Shown in pieces: positions 18,946-26,892 of a stretch of 64,000 nt of DNA. The notes under the pieces are model-generated. The model saw only the letters and a list, made by a program, of their open reading frames with translations. It had not been told where the DNA came from and searched no databases. The DNA lies in assembly GCF_024586915.1 (NCBI RefSeq), contig NZ_JANBVS010000007.1, positions 62,001-126,000 on the forward strand, given 5' to 3'. Position 1 is the stretch's first letter; every line of letters begins with the position of its first letter. Origin of the DNA: Bradyrhizobium sp. SRS-191 (lineage in GTDB: Bacteria > Pseudomonadota > Alphaproteobacteria > Rhizobiales > Xanthobacteraceae). The position numbers were made by a program, and so were the translations under genes.

Positions 18946-19067
18946 CGTATCGCGCCGCGCCGGCTGATCCAAATGTGATCCGCTCTCGTCGCCTCCGGTT
19001 GTATCACCGGCAGGCGTCGTCCGGGCCGCCCAGCTCGGGACCAGGGGCAAGAAAGGGGCAAGACAGC

Positions 19068-19457
19068 ATGACCACCCATCCGCCCGTCGCCTTGAGCCAG
19101 ACCATCTTTCGCGGGCTCGCCTGCCGCTGCCCGCGCTGCGGCCAGGGCAAGCTGTTCGAGGGCTTCCTCAACCTGCGCAAGCGTTGCGAGGCCTGCGACC
19201 TCGACTACGCCTTCATCGACACCGGCGATGGCCCTGCGATCTTCATCATGATGCTCGCCGGCGCCATCGTCGTCGGCGCCGCCCTGATCGTCGAGGTCAA
19301 GTACCAGCCGCCGTTCTGGGTGCACGCCGCGCTGTGGGGCCCGTTGATCCTGGTCACGACATTGCTGCCGCTCCGCGCGATGAAGTCGCTGCTGATCGCC
19401 CTGCAATTCCACCACAAGGCCGCCCCCGGCCGCCTGGTGGACAAGACGCCGCAATGA
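19068..19457 (+). CDS. DUF983 family membrane protein
   Basis: This 129-residue protein has a zinc-ribbon-like N-terminus (CRCPRCGQGKLFEGF then KRCEACDLDY, about residues 19-48) followed by two membrane helices (about residues 55-78 and 88-108). DUF983 genes are commonly found beside cta/SURF1 genes in alphaproteobacteria, and a role in oxidase biogenesis is inferred from that. The ATG at 19068 has AAGGGGCAAG upstream. Biochemical function unknown. Confidence 0.85.
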   Translation: MTTHPPVALSQTIFRGLACRCPRCGQGKLFEGFLNLRKRCEACDLDYAFIDTGDGPAIFIMMLAGAIVVGAALIVEVKYQPPFWVHAALWGPLILVTTLLPLRAMKSLLIALQFHHKAAPGRLVDKTPQ

Positions 19458-19504
19458 GTTTGGACCCTCTTTTTGAGAGGCAAGCCCGCGCCACGTAACT
19501 CGTG

Positions 19505-19660
19505 CGCTCCCTCTCCCCGTTCTTACGGGGAGAGGGTTGGGGTGAGGGGCATCCGCACGGGGAGTGTTCGTGGTGAGACCTGTACCCCCTCACCCGGATT
19601 GCATCTTGCGATGCAATCCGACCTCTCCCCGCAAGCGGGGCGAGGTGAGGACCGAACCCG
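19505..19660. repeat. Pair of GC-rich palindromic repeats before SURF1
   Basis: Two related hairpin units lie back to back: one around CTCTCCCCGTTCTTACGGGGAG (19509-19530) with a GGTTGGGGTGAGGGG tail, and an inverted one around CTCTCCCCGCAAGCGGGG (19622-19639), which also holds a second hairpin GGATTGCATCTTGCGATGCAATCC at 19590-19613. They resemble the 2918/3281 and 49867/50021 pairs but are more divergent. Confidence 0.7.
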
Positions 19661-19720
19661 CGGTAGGGTCTCGTGAAATCAACTGCAGGGGCGCCAAGAC
19701 ATGACTGATCCAACCTACTC

Positions 19721-20479
19721 ATGACCTCCAATCGTCCCAAAACCTCTTCCCGCGCCTTCGCCGCCTTCACCCTCGTGATGGTCGCTCTGTTCATCGGCCT
19801 CGGCGTGTGGCAGCTGCAGCGCCGCGCGGCCAAGCACGCGCTGATCGCCGCGCTCACCGATCGCGTCGCCGCGGCGCCCGCGCCGCTGCCGCCGCCAGGC
19901 GACTGGCGCATGTTGACGCCCGAGCGTGACGAATTCCGCCGCGTCAGCTTCAGCGCCACCTACGCCAAGCTCCCCGACGCGATGGTCTACAGCGCCGGCT
20001 CGGCCGTGCGCGAGGACGTCTCCGGCCCCGGCACCTGGGCCTTTCTGCCGGCGCGCCTGCCCTCCGGCGAGACCGTCGTGATCGACGCCGGCTTCGTCGC
20101 CAACACCATGCAGGAGCGCGGCATCCAGGATCGCCAGGTCGGCAAGCTCGTCACCGGTGAGCCCGTGATCCTCACCGGCTATCTGCGCTTCCCCGAAGCC
20201 GCCGGCCTGCTCACCGCGGCGGAAAACCACGACAAGCGCCTGTGGTTCACCCGCGACCATGTCGCGATGGCGCGCGCGCTCGGCTGGGGCGAGGTCGCAC
20301 CGTTCTACATCGACCTCGAATCCCCGGTGCCGGAGAACGGCATTCCCAAGCCCGGCCCGCTGTCGCCGCATCTGCGCGACGAGCACATGCAATACGCCAT
20401 CACCTGGTTCTCGCTGGCGGCGGCGCTGATCGCGGCCTTTGCCGTGTGGGCGAGGGGACGCCGCGCGGCGAACGGATGA
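19721..20479 (+). CDS. SURF1 family oxidase assembly protein
   Basis: This 252-residue protein has membrane helices near both ends (about residues 12-30 and 224-245) and a periplasmic domain between them, the SURF1 topology. The opening helix is followed by LGVWQLQRRAAKHALI, and GFVANTMQERG near residue 126 and YLRFPEAAGLLT near residue 152 are family-like. SURF1 helps insert heme a into subunit I. It lies just downstream of the aa3 operon after a repeat pair, so it probably has its own promoter. Confidence 0.9.
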   Translation: MTSNRPKTSSRAFAAFTLVMVALFIGLGVWQLQRRAAKHALIAALTDRVAAAPAPLPPPGDWRMLTPERDEFRRVSFSATYAKLPDAMVYSAGSAVREDVSGPGTWAFLPARLPSGETVVIDAGFVANTMQERGIQDRQVGKLVTGEPVILTGYLRFPEAAGLLTAAENHDKRLWFTRDHVAMARALGWGEVAPFYIDLESPVPENGIPKPGPLSPHLRDEHMQYAITWFSLAAALIAAFAVWARGRRAANG

Positions 20480-20523
20480 CGCCGCCGCCGCTCATGCCCT
20501 GGACACCGCCAGCGAAACGCCGC

Positions 20524-20554
20524 TTGACTTAGAGCGCGCTCGAACCCGTAGCCT
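20524..20554 (+). promoter_or_regulatory. MerR-type promoter with 19-bp spacer and operator dyad
   Basis: A -35 box TTGACT (20524-20529) and a -10-like TAGCCT (20549-20554) are 19 bases apart, the stretched spacing typical of promoters twisted open by MerR proteins. Between them lies TTAGAGCGCGCTCGAA (20529-20544), a dyad with only one mismatched pair. The first downstream gene is itself a MerR regulator, so autoregulation is the natural reading. Confidence 0.7.
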
Positions 20555-20584
20555 GCCCGGCGTCGTGAATGAGATGAGGCACGC

Positions 20585-21064
20585 ATGAAGATCGGCGAGC
20601 TGGCCAGACAGTCGGGGCTGACGGCCCACACGATTCGCTACTACGAGCGGATCGGTCTGCTGCCCAGAGCTGATCGCGATCATGCATGCCAGCGGGACTA
20701 CGACGCATCGATCCTGACCTGGATCGAGTTTCTCGGCCGCCTGAAGGCCGCGGGAATGCCGATCCGCGACATGCTCCGTTATGCGGAGCTGCGTGCCCGC
20801 GGCGCCGCCACCGAGCCGGAACGACGCCGGCTGCTGGAGCGGCATCGCGAGGTGGTCCGAACGCGCGTCGCCACGTTGCAGGATTGCCTTCTCGTTCTCG
20901 ACGGCAAGATCGCCGGCTATGCCGGCAGCAGCGAGAGGACTGATGACCATGACGCAATCCATCCCGAGCCGATCCGCGACAACGAGCACGGCGCCAACCG
21001 GCGCGCAATCCGACGCCAACCACGATCAGGACCGGTTGGCGCGCGGCCGGCGCGCGCTCGATAG
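20585..21064 (+). CDS. MerR family transcriptional regulator
   Basis: This 159-residue regulator opens with the MerR DNA-binding helix-turn-helix (MKIGELARQSGLTAHTIRYY) and wing (ERIGLLPRADRD), then a WIEFLGRLKAAGMPIRDML segment and a coiled-coil-like dimer helix to about residue 115. It resembles the NmlR/AdhR group, which respond to aldehydes or nitrosative stress; the Cys those proteins carry before the K-x-x-GM motif appears to be replaced here (GRLKAAGM). The last 40 codons overlap the next gene in a different frame, so the natural end may be nearer residue 120. The likely operator lies at 20524-20554. Confidence 0.85.
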   Translation: MKIGELARQSGLTAHTIRYYERIGLLPRADRDHACQRDYDASILTWIEFLGRLKAAGMPIRDMLRYAELRARGAATEPERRRLLERHREVVRTRVATLQDCLLVLDGKIAGYAGSSERTDDHDAIHPEPIRDNEHGANRRAIRRQPRSGPVGARPARAR

Positions 21065-21416
21065 AATCGACGGCGAGGCCGGTCACAACGTGATCGCGGC
21101 GCTCGCGGACATCGCGCCTGACTTCGCCACCTACGTGATCGAATTCCCGTTCGGCGACATCTATTCGCGCCCGGGTCTCGACCTGCGCAGCCGCGAGATC
21201 GCGACCATCGCGGCCCTGACCGCGCTCGGCAATGCCGGGCCGCAGTTGAAGGTGCATATTCACGCCGGCCTCAATGTCGGCCTCAGCCGCGAGGAGATCA
21301 CCGAGGTGATCATGCAGATGGCGGTCTATGCCGGCTTTCCCTCCGCCCTCAACGGGTTGTTCGCAGCCAAGGCTGTGTATGCCGAGGCCGATGCAAAGGC
21401 CGCTGCGGCCGCTTAG
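20943..21416 (+). CDS. Carboxymuconolactone decarboxylase family protein
   Basis: This 157-residue protein has the CMD/AhpD-like alpha-helical fold: the core LDLRSREIATIAALTALGNA (about residues 79-98) and VHIHAGLNVGLSREEITEVI (about residues 104-123), then MAVYAGFPSALNGLFAAK. The paired Cys of true AhpD is absent; it looks more like gamma-carboxymuconolactone decarboxylases, which use His. It starts inside the end of the merR frame with GAGAGGA just upstream, so the two are one transcript. It is probably part of a small detoxification pair; substrate unknown. Confidence 0.82.
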   Translation: MTMTQSIPSRSATTSTAPTGAQSDANHDQDRLARGRRALDRIDGEAGHNVIAALADIAPDFATYVIEFPFGDIYSRPGLDLRSREIATIAALTALGNAGPQLKVHIHAGLNVGLSREEITEVIMQMAVYAGFPSALNGLFAAKAVYAEADAKAAAAA

Positions 21417-21502
21417 CTCTCAGCGACGATGCGAGGGCGTCATGGCCCGCGCGAGCGAAGCGAGATGCGGGACTGGCGGTGACGCCCGCAGGTCGCTGCC
21501 GC

Positions 21503-22345
21503 TCAAGCGGGCGACGCCTCGATCGACCTCACGCTGCCGGAGACTCTCACCGGCGCGCCCGGTTGCCCGTCGAGATCGACCTGGAGGCCGCACGGCACGC
21601 CCATGTCCTCGCCCTGCCGGATCATGATCGACCCTACGGCCGGCCACGCCAGCTCGCGCAGATAGCCGGCGAGCGCCGCGGCGGCCGCGCCCGTCGCCGG
21701 GTCCTCGTAGACGCCGCCGAACGGAAACGGGTTGCGGGCGTGAAACAGCTCCGGCGTCTCGGCGTGAACGAGAGCGAAGGTGCAGTAGCGCTGGCGCTGC
21801 GCCAGCGCCTGACCACGGTTGAAGTCGTAAGCGATGGCGGCGAGGCGGCCGCGGTCGCGCAGCGCGATCACCGGATGATCCATTCCGGCGTGGGCGATGA
21901 CGGGCGGGATCCTTTCGTCGAGGTCGCCGTGCGACAGTCCGAACAGCGCGAGGATTTCGTCCAATGCGTCCGGAGACAGCGCGCGCGTCTGCGTCGGCGG
22001 CGATCGAAATGCCGCCCCCCATTCGCCAGCCGAGTGATGGCCGTCGACGGTGATGGCGGCATGGTTGAGCTGGAGCGCGAACGTCCCCGGGCGTTCGTGC
22101 CGCGCGAGCGCCGCGCCGAGCGCGATGGTCGCGTGCCCGCAGAAGTCCACCTCGGCCTCCGGCGCGAAGTAGCGCACACGCCATGTGTCACCGTCCGGCG
22201 CCGCGAACGCGGTCTCGGAATATCCGATCTCCGCCGCCATCGCCTGCATTGCAGCTGCTTCAGGCAGCGTCTCGCCAATCACCACACCCGCCGGATTGCC
22301 GCCGCGTGGTCCGTCGGTGAAGGCTGCAATGCGTTGGATGATCAT
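21503..22345 (-). CDS. PhzF family isomerase/epimerase-like protein
   Basis: This 280-residue protein shows the PhzF two-lobed fold. The N-terminal strand is MIIQRIAAFTDGPRGGNPAGV (catalytic-domain signature), then EIGYSETAFA with the conserved Glu near residue 45, VRYFAPEAEVDFCGHATIAL near residues 58-77, and the C-terminal RNPFPFGGVYEDPATGAAAA repeat of the same pattern near residue 215. Family members include phenazine-pathway isomerases and many uncharacterised homologs. No phenazine genes are nearby, so a general isomerase role is likely. Confidence 0.9.
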   Translation of the reverse strand: MIIQRIAAFTDGPRGGNPAGVVIGETLPEAAAMQAMAAEIGYSETAFAAPDGDTWRVRYFAPEAEVDFCGHATIALGAALARHERPGTFALQLNHAAITVDGHHSAGEWGAAFRSPPTQTRALSPDALDEILALFGLSHGDLDERIPPVIAHAGMDHPVIALRDRGRLAAIAYDFNRGQALAQRQRYCTFALVHAETPELFHARNPFPFGGVYEDPATGAAAAALAGYLRELAWPAVGSIMIRQGEDMGVPCGLQVDLDGQPGAPVRVSGSVRSIEASPA

Positions 22346-22576
22346 GAGGCTAGAGATAGTCGTTGGTGGTGGCCAGAAACTGTAACCAGGACGTCAGAGT
22401 TGCGCTTGCCACAATCATTGCCGAACGCTTGGGACCATTCTATCGTATCGTCGGACTAGCTAGTCAGATCAAGATAGGCATTCGTTCATTCCCGCAGCCC
22501 AGTTTCGGTAAGGTTCTTCAGGTAGCCGCATACTCGAAAAAGACCTCACCACTTCTTTTTGCTGGACGTCATTGTT

Positions 22577-23344
22577 ATGATTGAACCCTTAGATAAATTC
22601 AAGGAAGCGAAACTAAAGGTTAGATGGGCCCAGATTCATATCTACAAGCTTATTGATCAATATAGTGCGTTTCTCGCGTCTGAAGCTGCGCAGGCGACTA
22701 TCCTTCAAGATGAGAAAACGGGAAGCCATCATCTTGAACTCCAAGCTCCTCAGGAGTTGATGCCTAAAGTTGCGTTGATTGTAGGTGACGTGGTGCACAA
22801 TCTACGCACCGCGTTTGATTACATCTCGATTGGTATAACTGGCATCGAAGCGATGTCGTTGCCCGTTGGTCGAAGAAAGAGCGACCTTCTTGCTCTCAAG
22901 CGCTACAAGGAGATCAGGCAAGTGAACTCCACGTTGGCGGACTTTATCGTTGATGAGATCCAGCCTTATCATCGTGGGAGATACATGCTCTGGGAGCTAT
23001 CCGAGCTAGACCGTCTCGACAAGCATCGTCTGATACTGCCTACTATTCAACATGTGCATCGCCTTGGGATGATTTTAGAGGATGCGAACGGCAAAACTCT
23101 AGAGAATCGATGGGTTTCCAATCAAAGTAGTTTGGGTGCTCGAGTTCTGCCTGGCGATGGCCCGTTTAAAATCAGGGACCAAGGTCAATCGGGCATAAGC
23201 GTAAGCTTCGGGCCCGGAACGCCATTCAATAACGAGCCCGTACTCGAAACTCTAGATCGGCTGGTTGAATGTGCTCCCCGCGCTATTCAAGCGTTTGAAG
23301 AGTTCTACTTTGGAAAAAACTCTGATGCCGATTCGTCCGAATAG
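22577..23344 (+). CDS. Hypothetical protein of AT-rich, probably acquired origin
   Basis: The 255-residue protein has no domain I can name. A central segment VALIVGDVVHNLRTAFDYIS (about residues 67-86) looks like a conserved helix, and DELDRLDKHR-like text (SELDRLDKHRLILPTIQHV) follows near residue 140; this pattern recurs in hypothetical proteins I recall from scattered bacteria. No signal peptide or membrane segment is visible. Base composition and codon use (many A/T third positions) differ sharply from all neighbours, and AT-rich flanks run from about 22350 to 23430. ATG 22577 was preferred to an upstream TTG at 22559. Horizontal transfer is inferred. Confidence 0.65.
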   Translation: MIEPLDKFKEAKLKVRWAQIHIYKLIDQYSAFLASEAAQATILQDEKTGSHHLELQAPQELMPKVALIVGDVVHNLRTAFDYISIGITGIEAMSLPVGRRKSDLLALKRYKEIRQVNSTLADFIVDEIQPYHRGRYMLWELSELDRLDKHRLILPTIQHVHRLGMILEDANGKTLENRWVSNQSSLGARVLPGDGPFKIRDQGQSGISVSFGPGTPFNNEPVLETLDRLVECAPRAIQAFEEFYFGKNSDADSSE

Positions 23345-23415
23345 TTCAGTTATCGAAATCTACGTACGTGCATATGTCGATCAATCTTGAGTACAATTAG
23401 CTTTTCGATTCTTTG

Positions 23416-23640
23416 TTATTTTCGGTCCGTCCGCACATACGCCCGCTCGCCCGTGCGCGGCTGAAACCACACGTCCAGCGTCTCGCCGCTGCTGGGATCG
23501 ACGAAGCGCTCGTCGGTCTTGATCCAGTCTGGCCCGGGCGGGGCGGAGAGCGCGGCGCGCTTGTAGCCGCCCTGGCGGAAGAAGAACCACACCAGCACGA
23601 TGGCTGACATAACCGCGAGCCAGAGCATGAGGCCGATCAT
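23416..23640 (-). CDS. Small membrane-anchored hypothetical protein
   Basis: The 74-residue protein has one N-terminal membrane helix (MLWLAVMSAIVLVWFFF) and a soluble tail with a DERFVDPSSGETLDVWFQP segment. Its ATG overlaps the stop of the YbjQ-like gene as ATGA, so the two are coupled. The tail motif suggests a short extracytoplasmic or cytoplasmic beta domain, but I recognise no family. Its 3' end marks the edge of the AT-rich island. Confidence 0.65.
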   Translation of the reverse strand: MIGLMLWLAVMSAIVLVWFFFRQGGYKRAALSAPPGPDWIKTDERFVDPSSGETLDVWFQPRTGERAYVRTDRK

Positions 23641-23960
23641 GGCGCGGGTTCGATGACGGCGGCTGTGCCATAGGCGACGATCTCGCTCATGGTCTGGCCG
23701 ATCTCGGCGCTGTCGAAGCGCATCATCAGAATGGCGTTCGCGCCCATCGACGTCGCGTTGTGGACGAGCCGATCGAGCGCGTGGCGCCGTGCCTCCTCCA
23801 GCATCTGCGTGTATTCATGGATCTCGCCACCGACGATCGAGCGCAGGCTGGCCACCAGATTGCCGCCAAGCCCACGGCTGCGCACCACCACGCCAAAGCA
23901 CTGGCCCAGCATCCGCACCGTGCGGTGGCCGGTCACGTTTTCGGTCGTCACGACAATCAT
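23637..23960 (-). CDS. YbjQ/UPF0145 family protein
   Basis: This 107-residue protein matches the YbjQ heavy-metal-binding-domain-like family, which forms pentameric rings. Family segments are MIVVTTENVTGHRTVRMLG (opening), VRSRGLGGNLVASLRSIVGG near residue 26, and the MGANAILMMRFDSAEIG stretch near residue 73. Function is not settled. The start at 23960 has GGAGG upstream; a longer frame to 24011 was rejected. It is the first gene of a coupled pair. Confidence 0.85.
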   Translation of the reverse strand: MIVVTTENVTGHRTVRMLGQCFGVVVRSRGLGGNLVASLRSIVGGEIHEYTQMLEEARRHALDRLVHNATSMGANAILMMRFDSAEIGQTMSEIVAYGTAAVIEPAP

Positions 23961-24094
23961 GGGTAACCTCCGTCTGATGCCGGCTGTTGCGGCCGGCGCT
24001 CGATTTGACAATCGAGCGACCGTTTCGGTTCATGCGAGCCGCCAGCCTGCGCCAAGTCTCTTTCGGAGCCCATGCTGCGCCCCAAATTCCGCTG

Positions 24095-24276
24095 TCGTCC
24101 CGGGCAAGTGGGCCGGCGCGGCAGCGCCGGCGCGCGCCGACCCGGAATCCATACTCCCGATCGATGATAAGGCGGCAGGCTGGAGCGACAGCACGCCTCG
24201 CACGGGCGATGGTGGTTATGGGTCCCGGGTCGGCGCCCGACAACGCTTGCGCGTTGCCGGGCTTGCCCGGGACGAC
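24095..24276. repeat. Palindromic intergenic repeat (CCCGGAATCCATA family), copy 2
   Basis: The outer arms GTCCCGGGCAAG and CTTGCCCGGGAC enclose a GGCGCGGCAGCGCCGGCGCG hairpin and the ACCCGGAATCCATACTCCCG segment shared with the 8305 and 63604 copies. It is larger and more diverged than those. Confidence 0.7.
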
Positions 24277-24499
24277 CACCGAGGGCCAGGAGATTATGCG
24301 GGCCACGAAGCGTGCCAGCCTTGTCGTGTCGAACTGAGTCGCCCGACGGGCAGTCAGGATCGACGCCGGCGATCACACGAACTAATAAGTTCGGTCGCCC
24401 CGGAAATCCAATTTTCTCATCAGATCCAAAGCCATCAGCGTATCCAGCCCAGTCCGCCCAGAAATTTGACTTTCACTTTTTCCGAAATCATGATTGTCT

Positions 24500-24865
24500 A
24501 GGCCCATCCCGCCTCGTTGCGAGGGGCGTACGCGTCGTCACGGACGTGAGGTGGGATGCGATGGACGGGTCGGCTGCAACTGACGAGTGCGGCCGGCACG
24601 GACGGCGAAGTCGCGTGGTCCTGACACCCCGACGCTGGTGTCCCCCGCGGTGGTGCGCGCAAGCGCATTGTCGCGGCACGGTGGCCATAAGCCGGTGCAC
24701 CGAGGAGAGCGCGTATAAGTCGTAAGCCATCGCGCAGGGAAGGCCGGGTCGCTCTGGCTGAACCTGTGGTTCCTGCCCCGTGCATTCTTGTTCGCACGGG
24801 GGCCGCGGGTGCCAGCCGGCATCCGGTCTTCCCTGCGCCCTCCGTTCGAGGAGGGAGGAATTTCC
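24500..24865. repeat. Long dispersed repeat, copy 1
   Basis: About 365 bases are shared, in inverted orientation, with 37055-37425. Matching landmarks in order are GCGAGGGGCG, CGTCGTCACGGACGT, GGGATGCG, TGTGGTCCTG-like, CATCGCGCAGGGAAGGCCGGG and CTTCCCTGCGCCCTC. It carries no plausible gene. Such elements are common between genes in Bradyrhizobium as I recall, and are often mis-annotated as hypothetical proteins. Confidence 0.7.
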
Positions 24866-24972
24866 GCAAAGCTCGGGCGCCGATCGCGCCGCGAGAAGGT
24901 GAAGTTGCGCTCTGACGGGGGTCCAACCGTTGCCGCGCATGGGTTGCCTGGGAGGCTGTCGGCTCTTTCGAC

Positions 24973-25086
24973 GTCATTGCGAGGAGCGTCGCGACGACGT
25001 GTCCGCCGAAGCCCATCGGGCGAAGGCGGAAGCCATCCAGAGTCCCGCCCAGCACCCTGGATTGCTTCGCTTCGCGCGCAATGACG
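24973..25086. repeat. Palindromic repeat (GTCATTGCGAGGAGC family)
   Basis: The element begins GTCATTGCGAGGAGCG and ends TTCGCGCGCAATGAC, with a CATCCAGAGTCCCGC / CCTGGATTGCTTCGC inner part. The outer arms are inverted, so transcripts fold back on themselves. A single copy was seen in this window. Confidence 0.7.
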
Positions 25087-25156
25087 GAGGAACGAGCGGT
25101 GCTTTCAACGAGGAGTCTGACATGGGTCCCGGCTGCTCGCCACCTCCACCGCCGTT

Positions 25157-25252
25157 GTCCCCGCGAAGGCGGGGATCCAGTACGGCGCGACGGTTCGGTC
25201 GAGCACAGCCGCCGCGGCATACTGGATCGCCCGGTTGAACCGGGCGATGCCA
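25157..25252. repeat. Palindromic repeat (CCCCGCGAAGGCGGGGATCC family)
   Basis: A CCCCGCGAAGGCGGGG hairpin with ATCCAGTA on its right is answered by TACTGGAT and a GCCCGGTTGAACCGGGC hairpin. The paired ATCCAGTA/TACTGGAT boxes make the whole element an imperfect palindrome. It lies about 225 bases before thrC. Confidence 0.65.
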
Positions 25253-25476
25253 GCCGGGCTGGTCGGATGAGACGGTGGACCGACCAGCGCTGTCAGTCTC
25301 GTGCCGGTCGCCGTAACGCCGCCGTAACCCCGGATCGCAACCATGCCCCCCGGCAACAAGCGGTTTCACAGGCAGCCCAAAACCATTATGGTGCCGGACC
25401 ATGTTGCCGCCACGCGGTTCCGATTTCGAGTTCAATCAACGGGTTATGGCCTGGTGACGCAGGTCAGGAGAGCGGT

Positions 25477-26892
25477 TTGACGCGCTATGTTTCGACCCGC
25501 GGGGAGGCCCCCGCGCTCACCTTCTGCGATGTGATGCTGACCGGGCTCGCCCGCGACGGCGGCCTGTACGTGCCCGAGACCTGGCCGCAGCTGACGTCCG
25601 AGACCATCGCCTCGTTCTTCGGCCGGCCCTATTGGGAGGTCGCGGTCGAGGTCATCAAGCCGTTCGTCGCCGGCGAGATCTCCGATGCCGAGCTCGGCCG
25701 CATGGCCAACGAGGCCTACGCCACCTTCCGCCATCCCGCGGTGGTGCCGCTCGACCAGATCGCCCCGCACCAGTTCGTGCTCGAGCTGTTCCACGGCCCG
25801 ACCTTGGCGTTCAAGGACGTGGCGATGCAGCTGATCTCGCGGCTGATGGACCACGTGCTGGCCAAGCGCGGCGAGCGCACGACCATCGTGGTCGCGACAT
25901 CGGGCGATACCGGCGGCGCTGCGGTCGACGCCTTCGCCGGCCGCGACAATGCCGATCTGATCGTGCTGTTTCCGCATGGCCGCATCTCCGAGGTGCAGCG
26001 TCGCATGATGACGACGTCGGGCGCGTCGAATGTGCACGCGCTGGCGATCGAAGGTCATTTCGACGACTGCCAGGCGATCGTGAAGGGCCTGTTTAATCAT
26101 CACGCCTTCCGCGACTCCGTGGCGCTGTCCGGCGTGAACTCGATCAACTGGGCGCGTATCGTCGCCCAGGTCGTCTACTACTTCACGTCGGCGGTCGCCG
26201 TCGGCGCGCCGCATCGCGCCGTCGACTTCACCGTGCCCACAGGCAATTTCGGCGACATCTTCGCCGGCTACGTCGCCAAGCGCATGGGCCTGCCGGTGCG
26301 CACCTTGCGCGTCGCCACCAACGTCAACGACATTCTTTCCCGTACGCTGGCCACCGGCATCTACGAGGTGCGCGAGGTGCATGCGACGGCGTCGCCCTCG
26401 ATGGACATCCAGGTCTCGTCGAATTTCGAGCGGCTGTTGTTCGAGGCCGGCGGCCGCGACGCCGGCGCGGTGCGACGGCTGATGGAGAGCCTGAAGCAGT
26501 CCGGGCGCTTCGTGCTGCCGGATGCGATGCTTTCGGAGATCCGGTCCGGTTTTGAGGCGGGGCGTGCCGACGAGACGGAGACGGCGGCGGCGATTCGCGC
26601 CTGTTACCGCGAGGCCGGCGATCTGGTCGATCCGCATACGGCGGTGGCGCTCGCGGTGGCCGATCGCGACGGCACCGATACCTCGGTGCCGAACATCGTG
26701 CTGTCGACGGCGCATCCCGCCAAATTCCCCGACGCGGTCGAGGCCGCTTGCGGACAGCGTCCGCATCTGCCGGTCTGGCTGGAGGGGCTGATGAGCAAGC
26801 GCGAGGACATCAGGATCATGCGGAACGACCAGGCCGAGGTGGAGAAATTCATCCGCTCGGTCAGCCGGGCCGCCAAGCAGGGAATTGCATGA
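25477..26892 (+). CDS. thrC: Threonine synthase
   Basis: This 471-residue PLP enzyme converts O-phosphohomoserine to threonine. The PLP lysine is in HGPTLAFKDVAMQL near residues 106-119, the phosphate-binding turn in VVATSGDTGGAAVDAF near residue 138, and TVPTGNFGDIFAGYVAKRMG near residue 250 is a family hallmark. The N-terminal YVSTRG segment is typical. TTG 25477 is preferred as start: AGGAG lies 7 bases upstream and the family N-terminus begins here, while the frame extends further up into repeats. Its stop overlaps the next gene as ATGA. Confidence 0.95.
   Translation: MTRYVSTRGEAPALTFCDVMLTGLARDGGLYVPETWPQLTSETIASFFGRPYWEVAVEVIKPFVAGEISDAELGRMANEAYATFRHPAVVPLDQIAPHQFVLELFHGPTLAFKDVAMQLISRLMDHVLAKRGERTTIVVATSGDTGGAAVDAFAGRDNADLIVLFPHGRISEVQRRMMTTSGASNVHALAIEGHFDDCQAIVKGLFNHHAFRDSVALSGVNSINWARIVAQVVYYFTSAVAVGAPHRAVDFTVPTGNFGDIFAGYVAKRMGLPVRTLRVATNVNDILSRTLATGIYEVREVHATASPSMDIQVSSNFERLLFEAGGRDAGAVRRLMESLKQSGRFVLPDAMLSEIRSGFEAGRADETETAAAIRACYREAGDLVDPHTAVALAVADRDGTDTSVPNIVLSTAHPAKFPDAVEAACGQRPHLPVWLEGLMSKREDIRIMRNDQAEVEKFIRSVSRAAKQGIA

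Larger units (their letters stand above)
23961..25476. other. 1.5-kb non-coding repeat cluster before thrC
   Basis: No credible gene was found in this stretch; open frames here are fragments inside repeats. Four repeat elements are listed separately (24095-24276, 24500-24865, 24973-25086, 25157-25252). Only about 24280-24490, a less GC-rich part, and the last 220 bases before thrC look unrepeated; the latter should hold the thrC promoter, though I cannot place it. Confidence 0.6.

Noticed and set aside
24498-25220. 240-residue minus-strand frame in the repeat cluster
   Set aside because: It lies across three dispersed repeats; the related copy at 37055 does not keep the frame open.
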